Positions 20,025-29,452 of a stretch of 52,826 nucleotides of DNA are shown in pieces (within the stretch, counting starts at the first letter, position 1; each line of letters starts with the position of its first letter). This DNA is from Candidatus Symbiopectobacterium sp. 'North America' (lineage in GTDB: Bacteria > Pseudomonadota > Gammaproteobacteria > Enterobacterales > Enterobacteriaceae), in the NCBI RefSeq assembly GCF_015762685.1, contig NZ_PEHF01000032.1, forward strand, positions 1 to 52,826. Reading direction: 5' to 3'. Both the position numbers and the translations under genes were made by a program. The notes under the pieces were generated by a model, which worked only from the letters and a program-made list of their open reading frames with translations, did not search any database and was not told the origin of the DNA.

Positions 20025-21260
20025 ATGATGATAAAAAATGGCGGGATCACCCTATCACCGCAAGTGAATGGAACAAGGACCACCAGCATCGGGGACAGTG
20101 ATATTAATACCCGTACTGAGCCAACAAAAGCGACACCAAAAGGCAAACTGCAACCGCTGTTATCGGGCATCAGCAACCGTTCTTGCTCCCTTTCTACTAC
20201 GGTAAAAAATGTCTTTGTCGGTATAGGTGAAGTTTTCAAGGCCATCACGGCGAAATGGGGAAGGGATGCGCACACCCCGGCGCGTATGCCGATGCAAAAG
20301 GCTTCCGCTACTAATGCGATGGCTCAGTACAATACGCTGCTGTTAGATTTGGTCTCTGGTGAGAGTGCGAACACGGTGACGCCAAAAAACATCTTGAGTC
20401 CGCTGCTTAACGATGGAAAGCCAGTTCCTAGTGATAGGAACAGTGACAGCGATAAAGATAAAAAAATGATTTTTGATTACCTCCTTAAAAATCCAACGAG
20501 CCATTTATTTAGCAGCGACAATATCCGTTGTCAGGGCGATTACATTTTTTTCAAAAAGCCTTTTCCGCTGGCTCGACGGGGTGACGATATCATATTTATC
20601 AAGAATCATATGGAGGGACGGGCGCTCTCCAAAGTGAAGATTGATATGCGTTCTGGAACTAATGGGGAGTTCCGTGGTGAAACTGCTATGAAGGTTTTGC
20701 AAGACGAAACGCTAACATTCACGAGTCTGGCCGATTTATGTCAAAAAATGACCGCAAATCCGCAACGCAATATCAAGGCGATGCAAACAGGAAACTCACT
20801 CGCCAATGCGTTTAATGCGAATAAAAAAGAGGCCGCATTTTTACTGTATGGGCAACACAGAGATCGTTTTAATGCATTCGTTACGGTGACGGGGACAGGG
20901 GATTGTGTTTCTAAGTTCGACTATGCAGCGCTGGCGCATCCGACCCAATGGTACAGTGCTGAGGCGAGCAGAGAAAATGTGCATTCTCGAGTGAATGTTG
21001 TGCCAGACCGTGTGTCATCCAGTGTGTCTGACAAGACTCTGTCAGCTATGCGCCGCACTATCAGTCCTGGGCCGGGACATGTGTTGGCAATGGCTAAACG
21101 TTTTGATGTGCAACCGTCTATTACTGACAATGCTTCGGTTAAGCACGATGCACCAACCCGCAAGCAGAAGATATCTTCTAAGATTCAGGACCTGCAAAAT
21201 ACATTGACTGCGAATATTAACCAGAACAAACCGCTAGGTGACGGTATTCGCCAACGCTAG
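20025..21260 (+). CDS. Hypothetical protein, candidate secreted effector
   Basis: 411 residues, not recognised. The frame is fully open, unlike nearly all its neighbours. There is no signal peptide or membrane helix. The first 80 residues are rich in Ser, Thr, Asn and Gly, as in type III effectors. The middle is mixed and soluble, with a hydrophobic/charged patch DYIFFKKPFPLARRGDDIIFI. The C-terminus is Lys/Gln rich with a possible coiled coil (about 385-405). Start ATGATG at 20025 with AAGG upstream. It is transcribed alone, opposite to both flanking loci, and its composition looks more AT-rich than the core genes, which suggests acquisition. It could equally be a toxin or a lineage-specific cytosolic protein. 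No T3SS gene is in the window. Confidence 0.65.
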   Translation: MMIKNGGITLSPQVNGTRTTSIGDSDINTRTEPTKATPKGKLQPLLSGISNRSCSLSTTVKNVFVGIGEVFKAITAKWGRDAHTPARMPMQKASATNAMAQYNTLLLDLVSGESANTVTPKNILSPLLNDGKPVPSDRNSDSDKDKKMIFDYLLKNPTSHLFSSDNIRCQGDYIFFKKPFPLARRGDDIIFIKNHMEGRALSKVKIDMRSGTNGEFRGETAMKVLQDETLTFTSLADLCQKMTANPQRNIKAMQTGNSLANAFNANKKEAAFLLYGQHRDRFNAFVTVTGTGDCVSKFDYAALAHPTQWYSAEASRENVHSRVNVVPDRVSSSVSDKTLSAMRRTISPGPGHVLAMAKRFDVQPSITDNASVKHDAPTRKQKISSKIQDLQNTLTANINQNKPLGDGIRQR

Positions 21261-21283
21261 CGGTGAGTCGTAAGAGAAAACGC

Positions 21284-21306
21284 CGTATCCCTTGGGGGAT
21301 AAGGGT
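21284..21306. terminator. Hairpin between convergent genes
   Basis: TATCCC-TTGG-GGGATA, or alternatively CCCTT/AAGGG, in the 57-base gap between the plus-strand unknown gene and the end of tpsB. Suitable position for a shared terminator; the T-runs are short. Confidence 0.4.
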
Positions 21307-21317
21307 TATTGCGTCGA

Positions 21318-23063
21318 TCAAAAGAAGGTTAACACGCGCAGATTGACACGGTCGTCATCGGGTTCGCCGCTTTGTTTACCTCGGGCATATTCAACGGAGA
21401 CCATGGCGCTGTTAGGGCTGGCTATCTGGTTGGTGCTCAAACGTAAACCCATCCCGTAAGCGCTGCCGTGCACTTCTTTTTGTTCTAACGCTGTCGGTTT
21501 CGAGAGCCCAACGGTGCCCAGTGAGCCAAAGGCGTAAGGCATCAGTGCATTACCAAAGGTCGGTGCCCAGGAAAAAGCACCTAATGGCTGTTTAAGGCCC
21601 ACTTCTGCACGCCCTACCAACGCACTGTCGCCACTCATCGTGCCCGAGTCGAAAGCGGAGATCCAACTTGAACCGCCCATAGAGGCCTGCTCGGAAGAGG
21701 GCAAGACGTTATTGAATGCCGTTTGTGCCAATCCCGCCAGAGAGAGTTGCACCTTGCCGTCAGCCAACCCCTGACTGTAGTTCATGGTCAATTCCAGTTT
21801 TTGAAAATCGGGTTTGGCACCGTCTTTGCTCATGGGGAGGTCAACGCTTCCCTTTCTGGCTCCGAGCCCATCTATACCGAAAGAGGCGGTTAGGGAGGAA
21901 GAAAAACGGGAGGCGTAATCCGTCGTGACATCGAACGTCTGCGTCAGACGCAAGATACGCAGCTTATCCTGTGTGAAAGGGATATCGAGGTTGTTGAGTT
22001 GCAGATTCTGCTGCTCATTCTGAATATCCAAAGCCATCAGCGTCGACGTATTGATGTCGCGGGCGCGCAGCCAATGGTATCCCACTCGGGTTGAGAAACG
22101 GTGATACCGATCGCGGGTCGTGACGGCCGTTTCCGATGTAGGTTTGGTGCGGCTATCAACCCCTTCAAGATTTAGCCAGAAACCGTCGGTGCCCAAGGGG
22201 ACGACAAGCCCAAGCGCGAACTGGCGGCTGCGCGGTTCGCTGTCCATGATGGGATCATCGCCGCGTGGATAACCGTTCAAACGCATATAGAGCTGATCGC
22301 CCAAACCGGTGATGTTGTTGAGCTCTCCGCCGACGCCGAGTGAATATTTGCCAAGCTCATCAGACTGCCCGTTATCGAGTGAGACACTGCCGGTGATAGG
22401 GCTATAACGCCCATCGACGATCAGCACGGTTGAGCCCGGTTTGCTTCCCGGTTGCAGGGTGGATTTGAGCATTACGCCCGGCGTGTCGCCCGCTAGCAGT
22501 AAACGACATTCGAGCATGCTACGCGTAAGACGCTTTTCTCCTACAAGCGTAGCCAGCAAGCTTTCCATACGGCGGCGCGCCGTGATCGGAAAGGCGGAAG
22601 TATCGATTTTTTCAATAAAACCATCGGTGATAATTACTCTTAGCGGTGCGCCGTCATTAATTTGCTGAGGTGGCAAGGTGACACGCGTTAGCAGATAGCC
22701 TGCCTTGGCGGCTTCCAACTCTCGTGCCGCAGCAAATAGCAGGGCCGCCGAGACTCTCTTGCCTTTCAGCGTGGACGCAATGCGGGCCGTTTCTTGCACC
22801 AGTTCAGGGTAGCCGCCTTCAACAATGAGGCCTGATGGTACAACGTACAATTGTTCTGAACCTTGTGGCGCATGCAGACCCGTGGTTGCTGGCAATGTGA
22901 TCCTCCCGCTGTCCCGCTGTTGAACGGGGGCATAAGAGGGTTGCGCTAATTGGCCCGCTGATGGCGCAGCCGATGCTGCGTTTGTGCTGAGGCCGATACC
23001 GATGCACAGGCTGAGCAGTGTCGGTGACAAAAATGCTGGTGAAAATAAAGATGATACTCGCAT
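21318..23063 (-). CDS. TpsB outer-membrane transporter (HMW1B/ShlB-like)
   Basis: About 581 residues, open throughout. Signal peptide ending near NAASA, a short linker, a POTRA domain (about 65-150, with GGYPELVQETARIAS and YLLTRVTLPPQ), then a beta-barrel with alternating hydrophobic strands and a terminal Phe-Phe as expected for BAM recognition. TpsB proteins export a single TpsA partner. The ATG at 23063 follows AAGAGA and lies 16 bases after the tpsA stop; a longer in-frame start at 23114 overlaps tpsA and is less likely. It is still intact although its cognate tpsA next door is broken, so either loss of tpsA is recent or TpsB serves another partner. Confidence 0.88.
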   Translation of the reverse strand: MRVSSLFSPAFLSPTLLSLCIGIGLSTNAASAAPSAGQLAQPSYAPVQQRDSGRITLPATTGLHAPQGSEQLYVVPSGLIVEGGYPELVQETARIASTLKGKRVSAALLFAAARELEAAKAGYLLTRVTLPPQQINDGAPLRVIITDGFIEKIDTSAFPITARRRMESLLATLVGEKRLTRSMLECRLLLAGDTPGVMLKSTLQPGSKPGSTVLIVDGRYSPITGSVSLDNGQSDELGKYSLGVGGELNNITGLGDQLYMRLNGYPRGDDPIMDSEPRSRQFALGLVVPLGTDGFWLNLEGVDSRTKPTSETAVTTRDRYHRFSTRVGYHWLRARDINTSTLMALDIQNEQQNLQLNNLDIPFTQDKLRILRLTQTFDVTTDYASRFSSSLTASFGIDGLGARKGSVDLPMSKDGAKPDFQKLELTMNYSQGLADGKVQLSLAGLAQTAFNNVLPSSEQASMGGSSWISAFDSGTMSGDSALVGRAEVGLKQPLGAFSWAPTFGNALMPYAFGSLGTVGLSKPTALEQKEVHGSAYGMGLRLSTNQIASPNSAMVSVEYARGKQSGEPDDDRVNLRVLTFF

Positions 23064-23079
23064 CAAAAATCTCTTTTTA

Positions 23080-26000
23080 TTATTTGCCTGAGCAATAAAG
23101 TGCGTAGTCCGCACCTAACATACATACCGCGCCTGCAAGGCGAGGTTCGACAGTAGCCATAACGTCATCATTGGCACTGCTGCCACTCGTTTGTCCCTGT
23201 GTCGTCGGGGCCGTAGTGGTATCGTGCGTGACAATCATGTTGAAGCCTGTCAGCTGTTGCGTCAGGTTTTGCGTAGCGAAATGGTTACCAATATTGGCCG
23301 CGAGCGGTAAATCAGTGGGGATTGGCAGATCGACGGTTAATGCCCCATTCACATAGGTAATGTTGTAGTTGGCAAGGCGATCGCCCACATCATTTTCAGC
23401 CACTACAGCATATTGCCCCACCGCCGCTGAACGATCGGCACCTGAGCTCGAGACGGTTACCGACTCGACGCTATCTCCGTTCAACAGGCCGTTAGCTTGA
23501 TAGCTGAGCGTTGCTGTTTGACCATAAAGCTTGCTGGCGTTATCAGCGCTAATGGTGAGTGCCGCTGGGGTAACGCTCAGCGTGCCCTCGTTATAGCTGA
23601 TGGTATAGTTGCCCAGTTTGCTGCCGGTGGCATCGCTGGCGGTGATGCCGTAGCTGCCGACGTTGGCGGTGCTGGCGTTACCGGCGCTAGTCAGGGTTAA
23701 CCCGTTAACCGTATCGCCGTTCACCAGACCTACTGCGGTATAACCGAGGTTTGCACTGTTGCCGTAGATCTTGCTGGCGTTACCGGCGCTGGTCAGCGTC
23801 AGTCCGTCAATCGTATCACCGTTCACCAAACCTACTGCGGTATAACCGAGGTTTGCACTGTTACCATAGATTTTGCTGGCGTTGTCAGCGCTGATGGTGA
23901 GTGTTGCTGGTGTGACGTTTAGAAAGCCACTGTTATAACGGATCGTGTAGTTGGACAGCCCGACACCGCCCGCGCCACTTACTGCGAGACTATAGCTGCC
24001 AATGTTTGCCGTGGAGGCGAAACCTGAGCTTGTATAGGTCATAGAGGTAATATAATCCCCGTTGACTAACCCGGAAGCGGTATAGGAAGCGAGGGGGAAG
24101 AAGCTGCCATAGACCTTGTCTATGTTATTCGCGGTAATGGTCAGCAGTGCGGGCGTGACAGTGCCGCCAAGGCTGATGATGTTTGCAGCTTGTCCGCTCG
24201 CGTTAATGGCGGTCAGCCCTGCGGTGCTCAATGTGTGAACGCCAACGCTGTCTGTAAGCTGAAGCCCATCGGTTAAACGGCCGCTTATCACGTTCCAGAA
24301 ACCGGCACCATAATAGGTTGTCGTTGGTGTTGTGCCGTAAACGGCATTCTGTGCCACGCCGACGATGCCCGAGAAACCAAACAGATTGGGTGAAGCAGTA
24401 CCGGTGGCGGGAGCCCAAACTGTGCTATCAAGCCCGCTAAAGTTACTGGCGTTTTTCATTTGAGCGGTAGTGAGCCAAACAACAGTGCTGTTGCTGCTGC
24501 CGGAGCCTACCCCCACCGAGGAGGAGGTTTGGGTATTCCAATAGAAATTTTGCAGCGTGCCGAAGCCATTATATCCGATCACCCCGCCATAGAAGGAGGG
24601 CGGCGTCGAGTAGTTAAAGACAGTGGCGGCATAACTATTGGTGACAGTACCACTTACGTTATAGCCGACCAATCCCCCTGCCCAAGAGTTAATGCCTGTA
24701 TTCAAGGTACTGGTGGTGTAGACATTATTTAATGCCCCTGCGTTATAGCCGACCAGCCCACCGATAAAGGATGCTGCGCCACCCATACTCGATGCGGTTA
24801 TATTGCCAGCAGAGTAGCTCTGGTTAACTTTCGCCCCGAACGCGTTGTTTCCGATCAGCCCCCCGACATTCTGTGAGCCATTGCCGGATGTCCCTGAGAG
24901 ATTGATGGTACCATCGGCATAGCTTTGCAGAATATCTTTATTATTTTGCCCCACCAGTCCGCCCCAGTAGGAACCGTTTGAACTGTTGGTCGCAGTAATG
25001 TTGGCACCGGAATAGCTGTATTTGACGGTGCCTGCATTGAGCCCCACCAGCCCACCCATATAGGTGGTGGCTGTGGAGGTGCGCGTCAAGGTACCGGCCG
25101 CAGAGGCATAGGCAATCGTGCCGGTGTTATAGGCAGCTAACAAACCGGCATAGAAGGTGGCTGTGGATGAGCCAGTTAATTGCGCCGCGGTCAGCGCGAT
25201 ATTTCTGATGGTGCCAGTGTTGTAGCCAAACAGGCTTACATACGTATCTGCACTGGTGATTTTCAGATTAGAGATGGTGTTGCCAAGACCGGTGAAGGTG
25301 CCGCTAAATGCCGTGCTTTGTGATGTTCCGACAAGGGCATTGCTGTAGGTGGCGCCATTGGCATTCACATTTTGCGCCAGCGCATAACGACCCGATAATC
25401 CGGTGGTGTCGATGGCATCCAACTGCGCCATCGAGCGTATCAGCGTGTAATTCTCGCCACCGATAGAAAGTGACGAATTGGCACCAGACAGAGTGACGGA
25501 TTTGCCCGATAGCAACGTATAGTCTTTTCCACTGCCATATAAGCGCCAGACCCGCGTTGGTACCAGTGGCAGCTATATTGCCGTTAAGGGCAATGTTGCC
25601 CGCAGCTTCCAGTGTTAACGTAGTATTGGCAGACCAGCCAATATTGCTGGCGACGGTAATATCACCGCAATGCCAGCGCCCCTTGCAGGGTGCTCGTATT
25701 AATCACGCTATCATCGGCGCTGGCGCTGAACCCAGAGCCTGTATCGGCGGCCGAAGAGATAATCACATTGTGTGGATCGAGCAGCAAGTTACCGTATTTA
25801 CCACTGTCTGCCGACAGATCGGTTTTGCCTGTGTAAGCCAGAGTCGATTTGCCAGAGACTTCCGTTTCGCCAATGGTGATCGCCCCGTTTTGGCCGCCCA
25901 CGCTGTTGGCTTCGACCACGCCTGAGAGATTGATGGCGTTGCGTACCGCATTACGCGCGGTTGCAGCCGTCATGATAACGGCTCCGTTATTCTGAATTAA

Positions 26001-26710
26001 TGCCTCTTTCACACCGGAAGTGCTCGGTACGGCAACCTGGAGAAAACCATCGCCAGAGAGATCGAGCGTGGCTTTCTCGGCGGCACCCAAGCCCACTTTG
26101 CCTACCTGTACATTGATAAGCCCGTCATTTTTTACGCTCCCCCCAGCAAGGCCGCATATCCGCCGCGTCCTACGCTGATGACCCCGGCATTACTCACCTC
26201 TGCAGCTTTTTCATTTCCGGTAAACTGGCGTTTCCCTTTAAGGAAATCCTCATCTTTAATATCCAGTGTGGAGGCGACAAACCCGCCGCCTACCTTGACG
26301 GAACCGGAGGAGGTAATTGCAATGCCGTTCGGGTTAATCAGATAAACCTGTCCGTTCCCAGTGACTGCTCCGGCGATCGAAGAGCGAGTGGAGCCAGTTA
26401 CCCGATTGAGGATCGCAGAAGAACTGCTCGGCTGGATAAAATTAACGGATTGACCCTGACCGACAGAGAAACTGTTCCAGTTAACAATGGCCGTATTGGA
26501 TTGCTGAGTTACCGTCATCGCATTGCCGTTTGCGCCAATTGATACGTTACCCGCTGCGACTGTGGCACCGCCAGGCAACTCTCCGCCCAGTGTGGGGGCG
26601 GTGATAGCGGTGCTTACCAAGAGTGCGATGATACGTTTGTTGAACCTGGTGCTAATTTTCCTGTGCTGCGCATAACAAGATGTTACTAAAAAAGGTGATG
26701 TCATTAGCAT
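23080..26710 (-). pseudogene. TpsA exoprotein (HMW-like, GLUG and MBG repeats), frameshifted
   Basis: About 1,210 codons over three frames. Long signal peptide, then a TPS secretion domain with VNWNSFSVG and INPNGI motifs (about 60-185). A large middle holds GLUG-like repeats (GGLVGYNxG spaced about 30-40 residues) and MBG-type repeats (ADNASKxYG). The C-terminus ends with paired Cys residues (AVCMLGADYALYCSGK), a feature of HMW1-type TpsA proteins that stay tethered to their TpsB. Frameshifts: C6 run at 26139-26144, near 25662-25672, and near 25530-25545. Frames rejoin with continuous family-like sequence each time, so the lesions are small. Start 26710 has AGGA upstream; a GTG at 26758 is in frame. 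Upstream of tpsB, same operon. No HMW1C glycosyltransferase gene is visible. Confidence 0.82.
23675..23878 (-). repeat. 102-bp tandem duplication in the MBG region of tpsA
   Basis: Units 23675-23776 and 23777-23878 encode nearly the same 34 residues (NASKIYGNSANLGYTAVGLV and following). The unit is shorter than a whole MBG domain, so it duplicates half a domain. Confidence 0.85.
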
Positions 26711-27021
26711 TATTCCTAAAAGTAGTGATAATTGTAAATTTCGTTTCCTTATTATCACACTCTAATTTTACGGTAAATTTATATTTTTAGTCATTGGGTT
26801 ATAAAATGAACAAGTGATCGATGTGTAAGGATTAAATGCTGATTCGGTGTGCTATTTGTTATGTTAAATGGCGCGCGGCACTGCGATATGGAGCGTTTTT
26901 TGCCAATTTGGTTTCTTAAAAAAGGCATGCGACTTTAATGCTGTTTTTTCAGCGTTTTTACGGCTGAATGAGCCGTTTTTCTCTGTTTTTTATGGGCGCG
27001 CGGCGGGCTGTTTTTCAAGGG
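26711..27021. other. AT-rich gap between tpsA and metY
   Basis: 311 bases, very T-rich on the plus strand, with no credible gene. It should carry the tpsA promoter on the minus strand near 26740-26800. No tRNA-derived repeat or integrase gene marks a border of the accessory block. Confidence 0.4.
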
Positions 27022-27051
27022 TTGACAACTGTCTTTTCTTTTCAATAAAAT
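27022..27051 (+). promoter_or_regulatory. Strong promoter of the metY-nusA-infB operon
   Basis: Consensus TTGACA at 27022-27027 and TAAAAT at 27046-27051 with 18 bases between (17 if ATAAAA is used). It lies about 90 bases before the initiator tRNA. Confidence 0.75.
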
Positions 27052-27143
27052 AGAGAAAGATTTCAGATCTGGTCCTCGCATCATCTCTGATTAACAGCTT
27101 GCTTTTTCACGGCTGGCGGCTTACTATTTGCCACGTTTTCGGA

Positions 27144-27220
<77 letters not shown>

Positions 27221-27285
27221 AATCACTTCTTTCGCTTAAGTTTTTTTTCAAATGAACTATGAATAGCGGTTATGACACCCACAGC

Positions 27286-27335
27286 GGATTTTTTGAAAAA
27301 ATCCTTGCGAGAAGTAATGCCGCAGCCTATTGCGG
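27286..27335 (+). promoter_or_regulatory. Two stem-loops in the rimP leader
   Basis: GGATTTTTT-G-AAAAAATCC at 27286-27304 is a 9-bp inverted repeat. CCGCA/TGCGG at 27320-27335 is a second stem. They lie between metY and the two leader terminators and may be processing or anti-terminator structures. Confidence 0.5.
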
Positions 27336-27359
27336 TATATAGGGTCCAGTTGCATAAAG

Positions 27360-27381
27360 CCCCGATATTTCGGGGTTTTTT
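27360..27381 (+). terminator. Leader terminator 1 before rimP
   Basis: CCCCGA-TATT-TCGGGG followed by six T. The downstream genes are essential, so this must act as a partial terminator or attenuator. Confidence 0.75.
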
Positions 27382-27403
27382 GTTATTTGGCAACAACATG
27401 ACT

Positions 27404-27423
27404 GGGCTTTTAGCCCTTTTTTT
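27404..27423 (+). terminator. Leader terminator 2 before rimP
   Basis: GGGC-TTTTA-GCCC followed by seven T, ending 11 bases before the rimP GTG. Second attenuator in series with the one at 27360. Confidence 0.7.
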
Positions 27424-27434
27424 ATGTCTTGGGG

Positions 27435-27893
27435 GTGGGCTTGTCCACATTAGAACAGAAATTGACAGCGATGATCTCGGCACCCGTTGAAGCACTAGGC
27501 TACGAATTGGTGGGCGTTGAGTTTGTCCGTGGTCGCCAATCGACGCTACGTATCTATATTGATAGTGAAGACGGCATCACAGTTGATGATTGTGCTGATG
27601 TCAGCCACCAGGTGAGTGCGGTGCTGGATGTTGAAGATCCCATTACGGTTGCCTATAACCTGGAAGTGTCATCACCTGGCCTGGATCGTCCTTTATTCAT
27701 CGCAGAACATTACGTGCGCTTCCTCGGCGAAGAAGTGACCCTGGTGCTGCGCATTGCGGTACAAAACCGTCGTAAATGGGCGGGAATTATCAAATCCGTT
27801 GAAGGTGAGATGATTACCGTAACAGTGGAAGGCAAAGATGAAGTGTTCGCACTGAGCAACATCCAGAAGGCGAACCTGGTACCCCACTTTTAA
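27435..27893 (+). CDS. rimP: Ribosome maturation factor RimP
   Basis: 152 residues, close to E. coli RimP over its full length. Needed for late 30S assembly. Two-domain RimP fold, with the conserved [12 protein letters not shown] at about 75-86 and an SH3-like C-terminal domain ending NLVPHF. GTG at 27435 gives MGLSTLEQ-like MGLSTLEQK after the leader; TTG at 27429 is in frame but less likely. It precedes nusA by 21 bases. Confidence 0.96.
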   Translation: MGLSTLEQKLTAMISAPVEALGYELVGVEFVRGRQSTLRIYIDSEDGITVDDCADVSHQVSAVLDVEDPITVAYNLEVSSPGLDRPLFIAEHYVRFLGEEVTLVLRIAVQNRRKWAGIIKSVEGEMITVTVEGKDEVFALSNIQKANLVPHF

Positions 27894-27914
27894 AGTTTGG
27901 ATGAGGCAACTAGG

Positions 27915-29426
27915 ATGAACAAAGAGATTCTGGCTGTTGTTGAAGCAGTTTCCAACGAAAAAGCCGTTCCGCGCGAAAAAATTTTTGAAGCACTGGAAAC
28001 TGCGCTAGCGACAGCGACAAAGAAAAAATACGAACAGGAAATTGACGTTCGGGTTTGCATCGATCGCAAAACCGGCGATTTCGATACGTTTCGCCGTTGG
28101 GTTGCTGTTAACGAAGTGACGCAACCAACGCGTGAAATCACGTTGGAAGCGGCCCAATTTGAAGATCCGAGCATTGAGCTCGGCGGTTACATTGAAGACC
28201 AGATCGAATCGGTCACGTTTGACCGTATCACCACACAAACGGCCAAACAGGTTATCGTACAGAAAGTACGTGAAGCTGAACGTGCCATGGTGGTCGATCA
28301 GTTCCGTGAGCAGGAAGGCGATATTGTCACTGGCGTGGTCAAAAAAGTGAACCGCGACAACATTTCGTTGGATCTGGGCAACAACGCAGAAGCTGTGATT
28401 GGTCGTGAAGATATGCTGCCGCGTGAAAATTTCCGTCCGGGCGACCGCATTCGCGGCGTGCTGTACTCAGTAAGACCGGAAGCGCGTGGCGCACAGCTGT
28501 TTGTCAGCCGTTCACGCCCTGAAATGCTGGTGGAACTGTTTCGCATCGAAGTGCCGGAAATTGGCGAAGAAGTTATCGAGATCAAAGCGGCTGCTCGCGA
28601 TCCGGGTTCTCGCGCTAAAATCGCAGTGAAAACCAACGACAAGCGTATCGACCCGGTGGGGGCGTGCGTGGGCATGCGCGGTGCGCGTGTACAGGCCGTA
28701 TCCAGCGAACTGGGCGGCGAACGCATTGATATCATTCTGTGGGACGATCATCCGGCACAGTTCGTCATCAACGCCATGGCACCGGCAGACGTCGTTTCCA
28801 TCGTGGTTGACGAAGATACCTGCACCATGGATATCGCCGTAGAGTCCAGCAACCTGGCACAGGCGATTGGTCGCAACGGGCAGAACGTGCGTCTGGCTTC
28901 CCAAGTGCTGAAACAGCATCGTTCAGATGACCGCTGGGAACTGAACGTGATGACCGTGGAAGACCTGCAAGCCAAGCATCAGGCGGAAGCACACGCGGCA
29001 ATTGACGTATTTACCAAGCACCTGAATATCGACGAAGAGTTTGCCACCGTGCTGGTCGAAGAAGGTTTCTCCTCACTTGAAGAACTGGCTTATGTGCCTA
29101 TCAAGGAACTCCAGGAGATCGATGGTCTGGATGAGGAAACCATCGAAGCACTGCGTGAACGTGCCAAAGCGGCATTGACCACGTTGGCGTTGGCGCAGGA
29201 AGAGAGCCGTGGCAGTGGCCAACCAGCGGAAGATTTGCTCAGTTTACCGGGTTTACCGCGCGAGTTGGCGTTCACTCTCGCCGCGCGTGGAGTATGTACG
29301 CTGGAAGATCTTGCTGAGCAGGGCGTTGACGACCTGACAGATATTGAAGGGCTGAACGATGAAAAGGCCGGTGAGTTGATCATGGCCGCCCGTAATATCT
29401 GCTGGTTCGGCGACGAAAACGAATAA
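27915..29426 (+). CDS. nusA: Transcription termination/antitermination protein NusA
   Basis: 503 residues (E. coli 495). N-terminal RNA-polymerase-binding domain from [13 protein letters not shown]1 domain (about 135-200), KH1 and KH2 domains (GxxG-like GMRGARVQ near 258 and [10 protein letters not shown] near 318), and two C-terminal acidic helix-hairpin-helix repeats (about 360-500). The ATG at 27915 has a GAGGCAACTAGG site. Binds RNA polymerase to promote pausing, termination and rRNA antitermination. Operon with rimP and infB; intact. Confidence 0.98.
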   Translation: MNKEILAVVEAVSNEKAVPREKIFEALETALATATKKKYEQEIDVRVCIDRKTGDFDTFRRWVAVNEVTQPTREITLEAAQFEDPSIELGGYIEDQIESVTFDRITTQTAKQVIVQKVREAERAMVVDQFREQEGDIVTGVVKKVNRDNISLDLGNNAEAVIGREDMLPRENFRPGDRIRGVLYSVRPEARGAQLFVSRSRPEMLVELFRIEVPEIGEEVIEIKAAARDPGSRAKIAVKTNDKRIDPVGACVGMRGARVQAVSSELGGERIDIILWDDHPAQFVINAMAPADVVSIVVDEDTCTMDIAVESSNLAQAIGRNGQNVRLASQVLKQHRSDDRWELNVMTVEDLQAKHQAEAHAAIDVFTKHLNIDEEFATVLVEEGFSSLEELAYVPIKELQEIDGLDEETIEALRERAKAALTTLALAQEESRGSGQPAEDLLSLPGLPRELAFTLAARGVCTLEDLAEQGVDDLTDIEGLNDEKAGELIMAARNICWFGDENE

Positions 29427-29452
29427 CGACACTGTAGCAGGAAAGGAACAGC

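Noticed and set aside
7456..27143. Absence of argG between leuU and metY as a sign of arginine auxotrophy
   Set aside because: argG is located elsewhere in many Enterobacterales, so its absence here says nothing.
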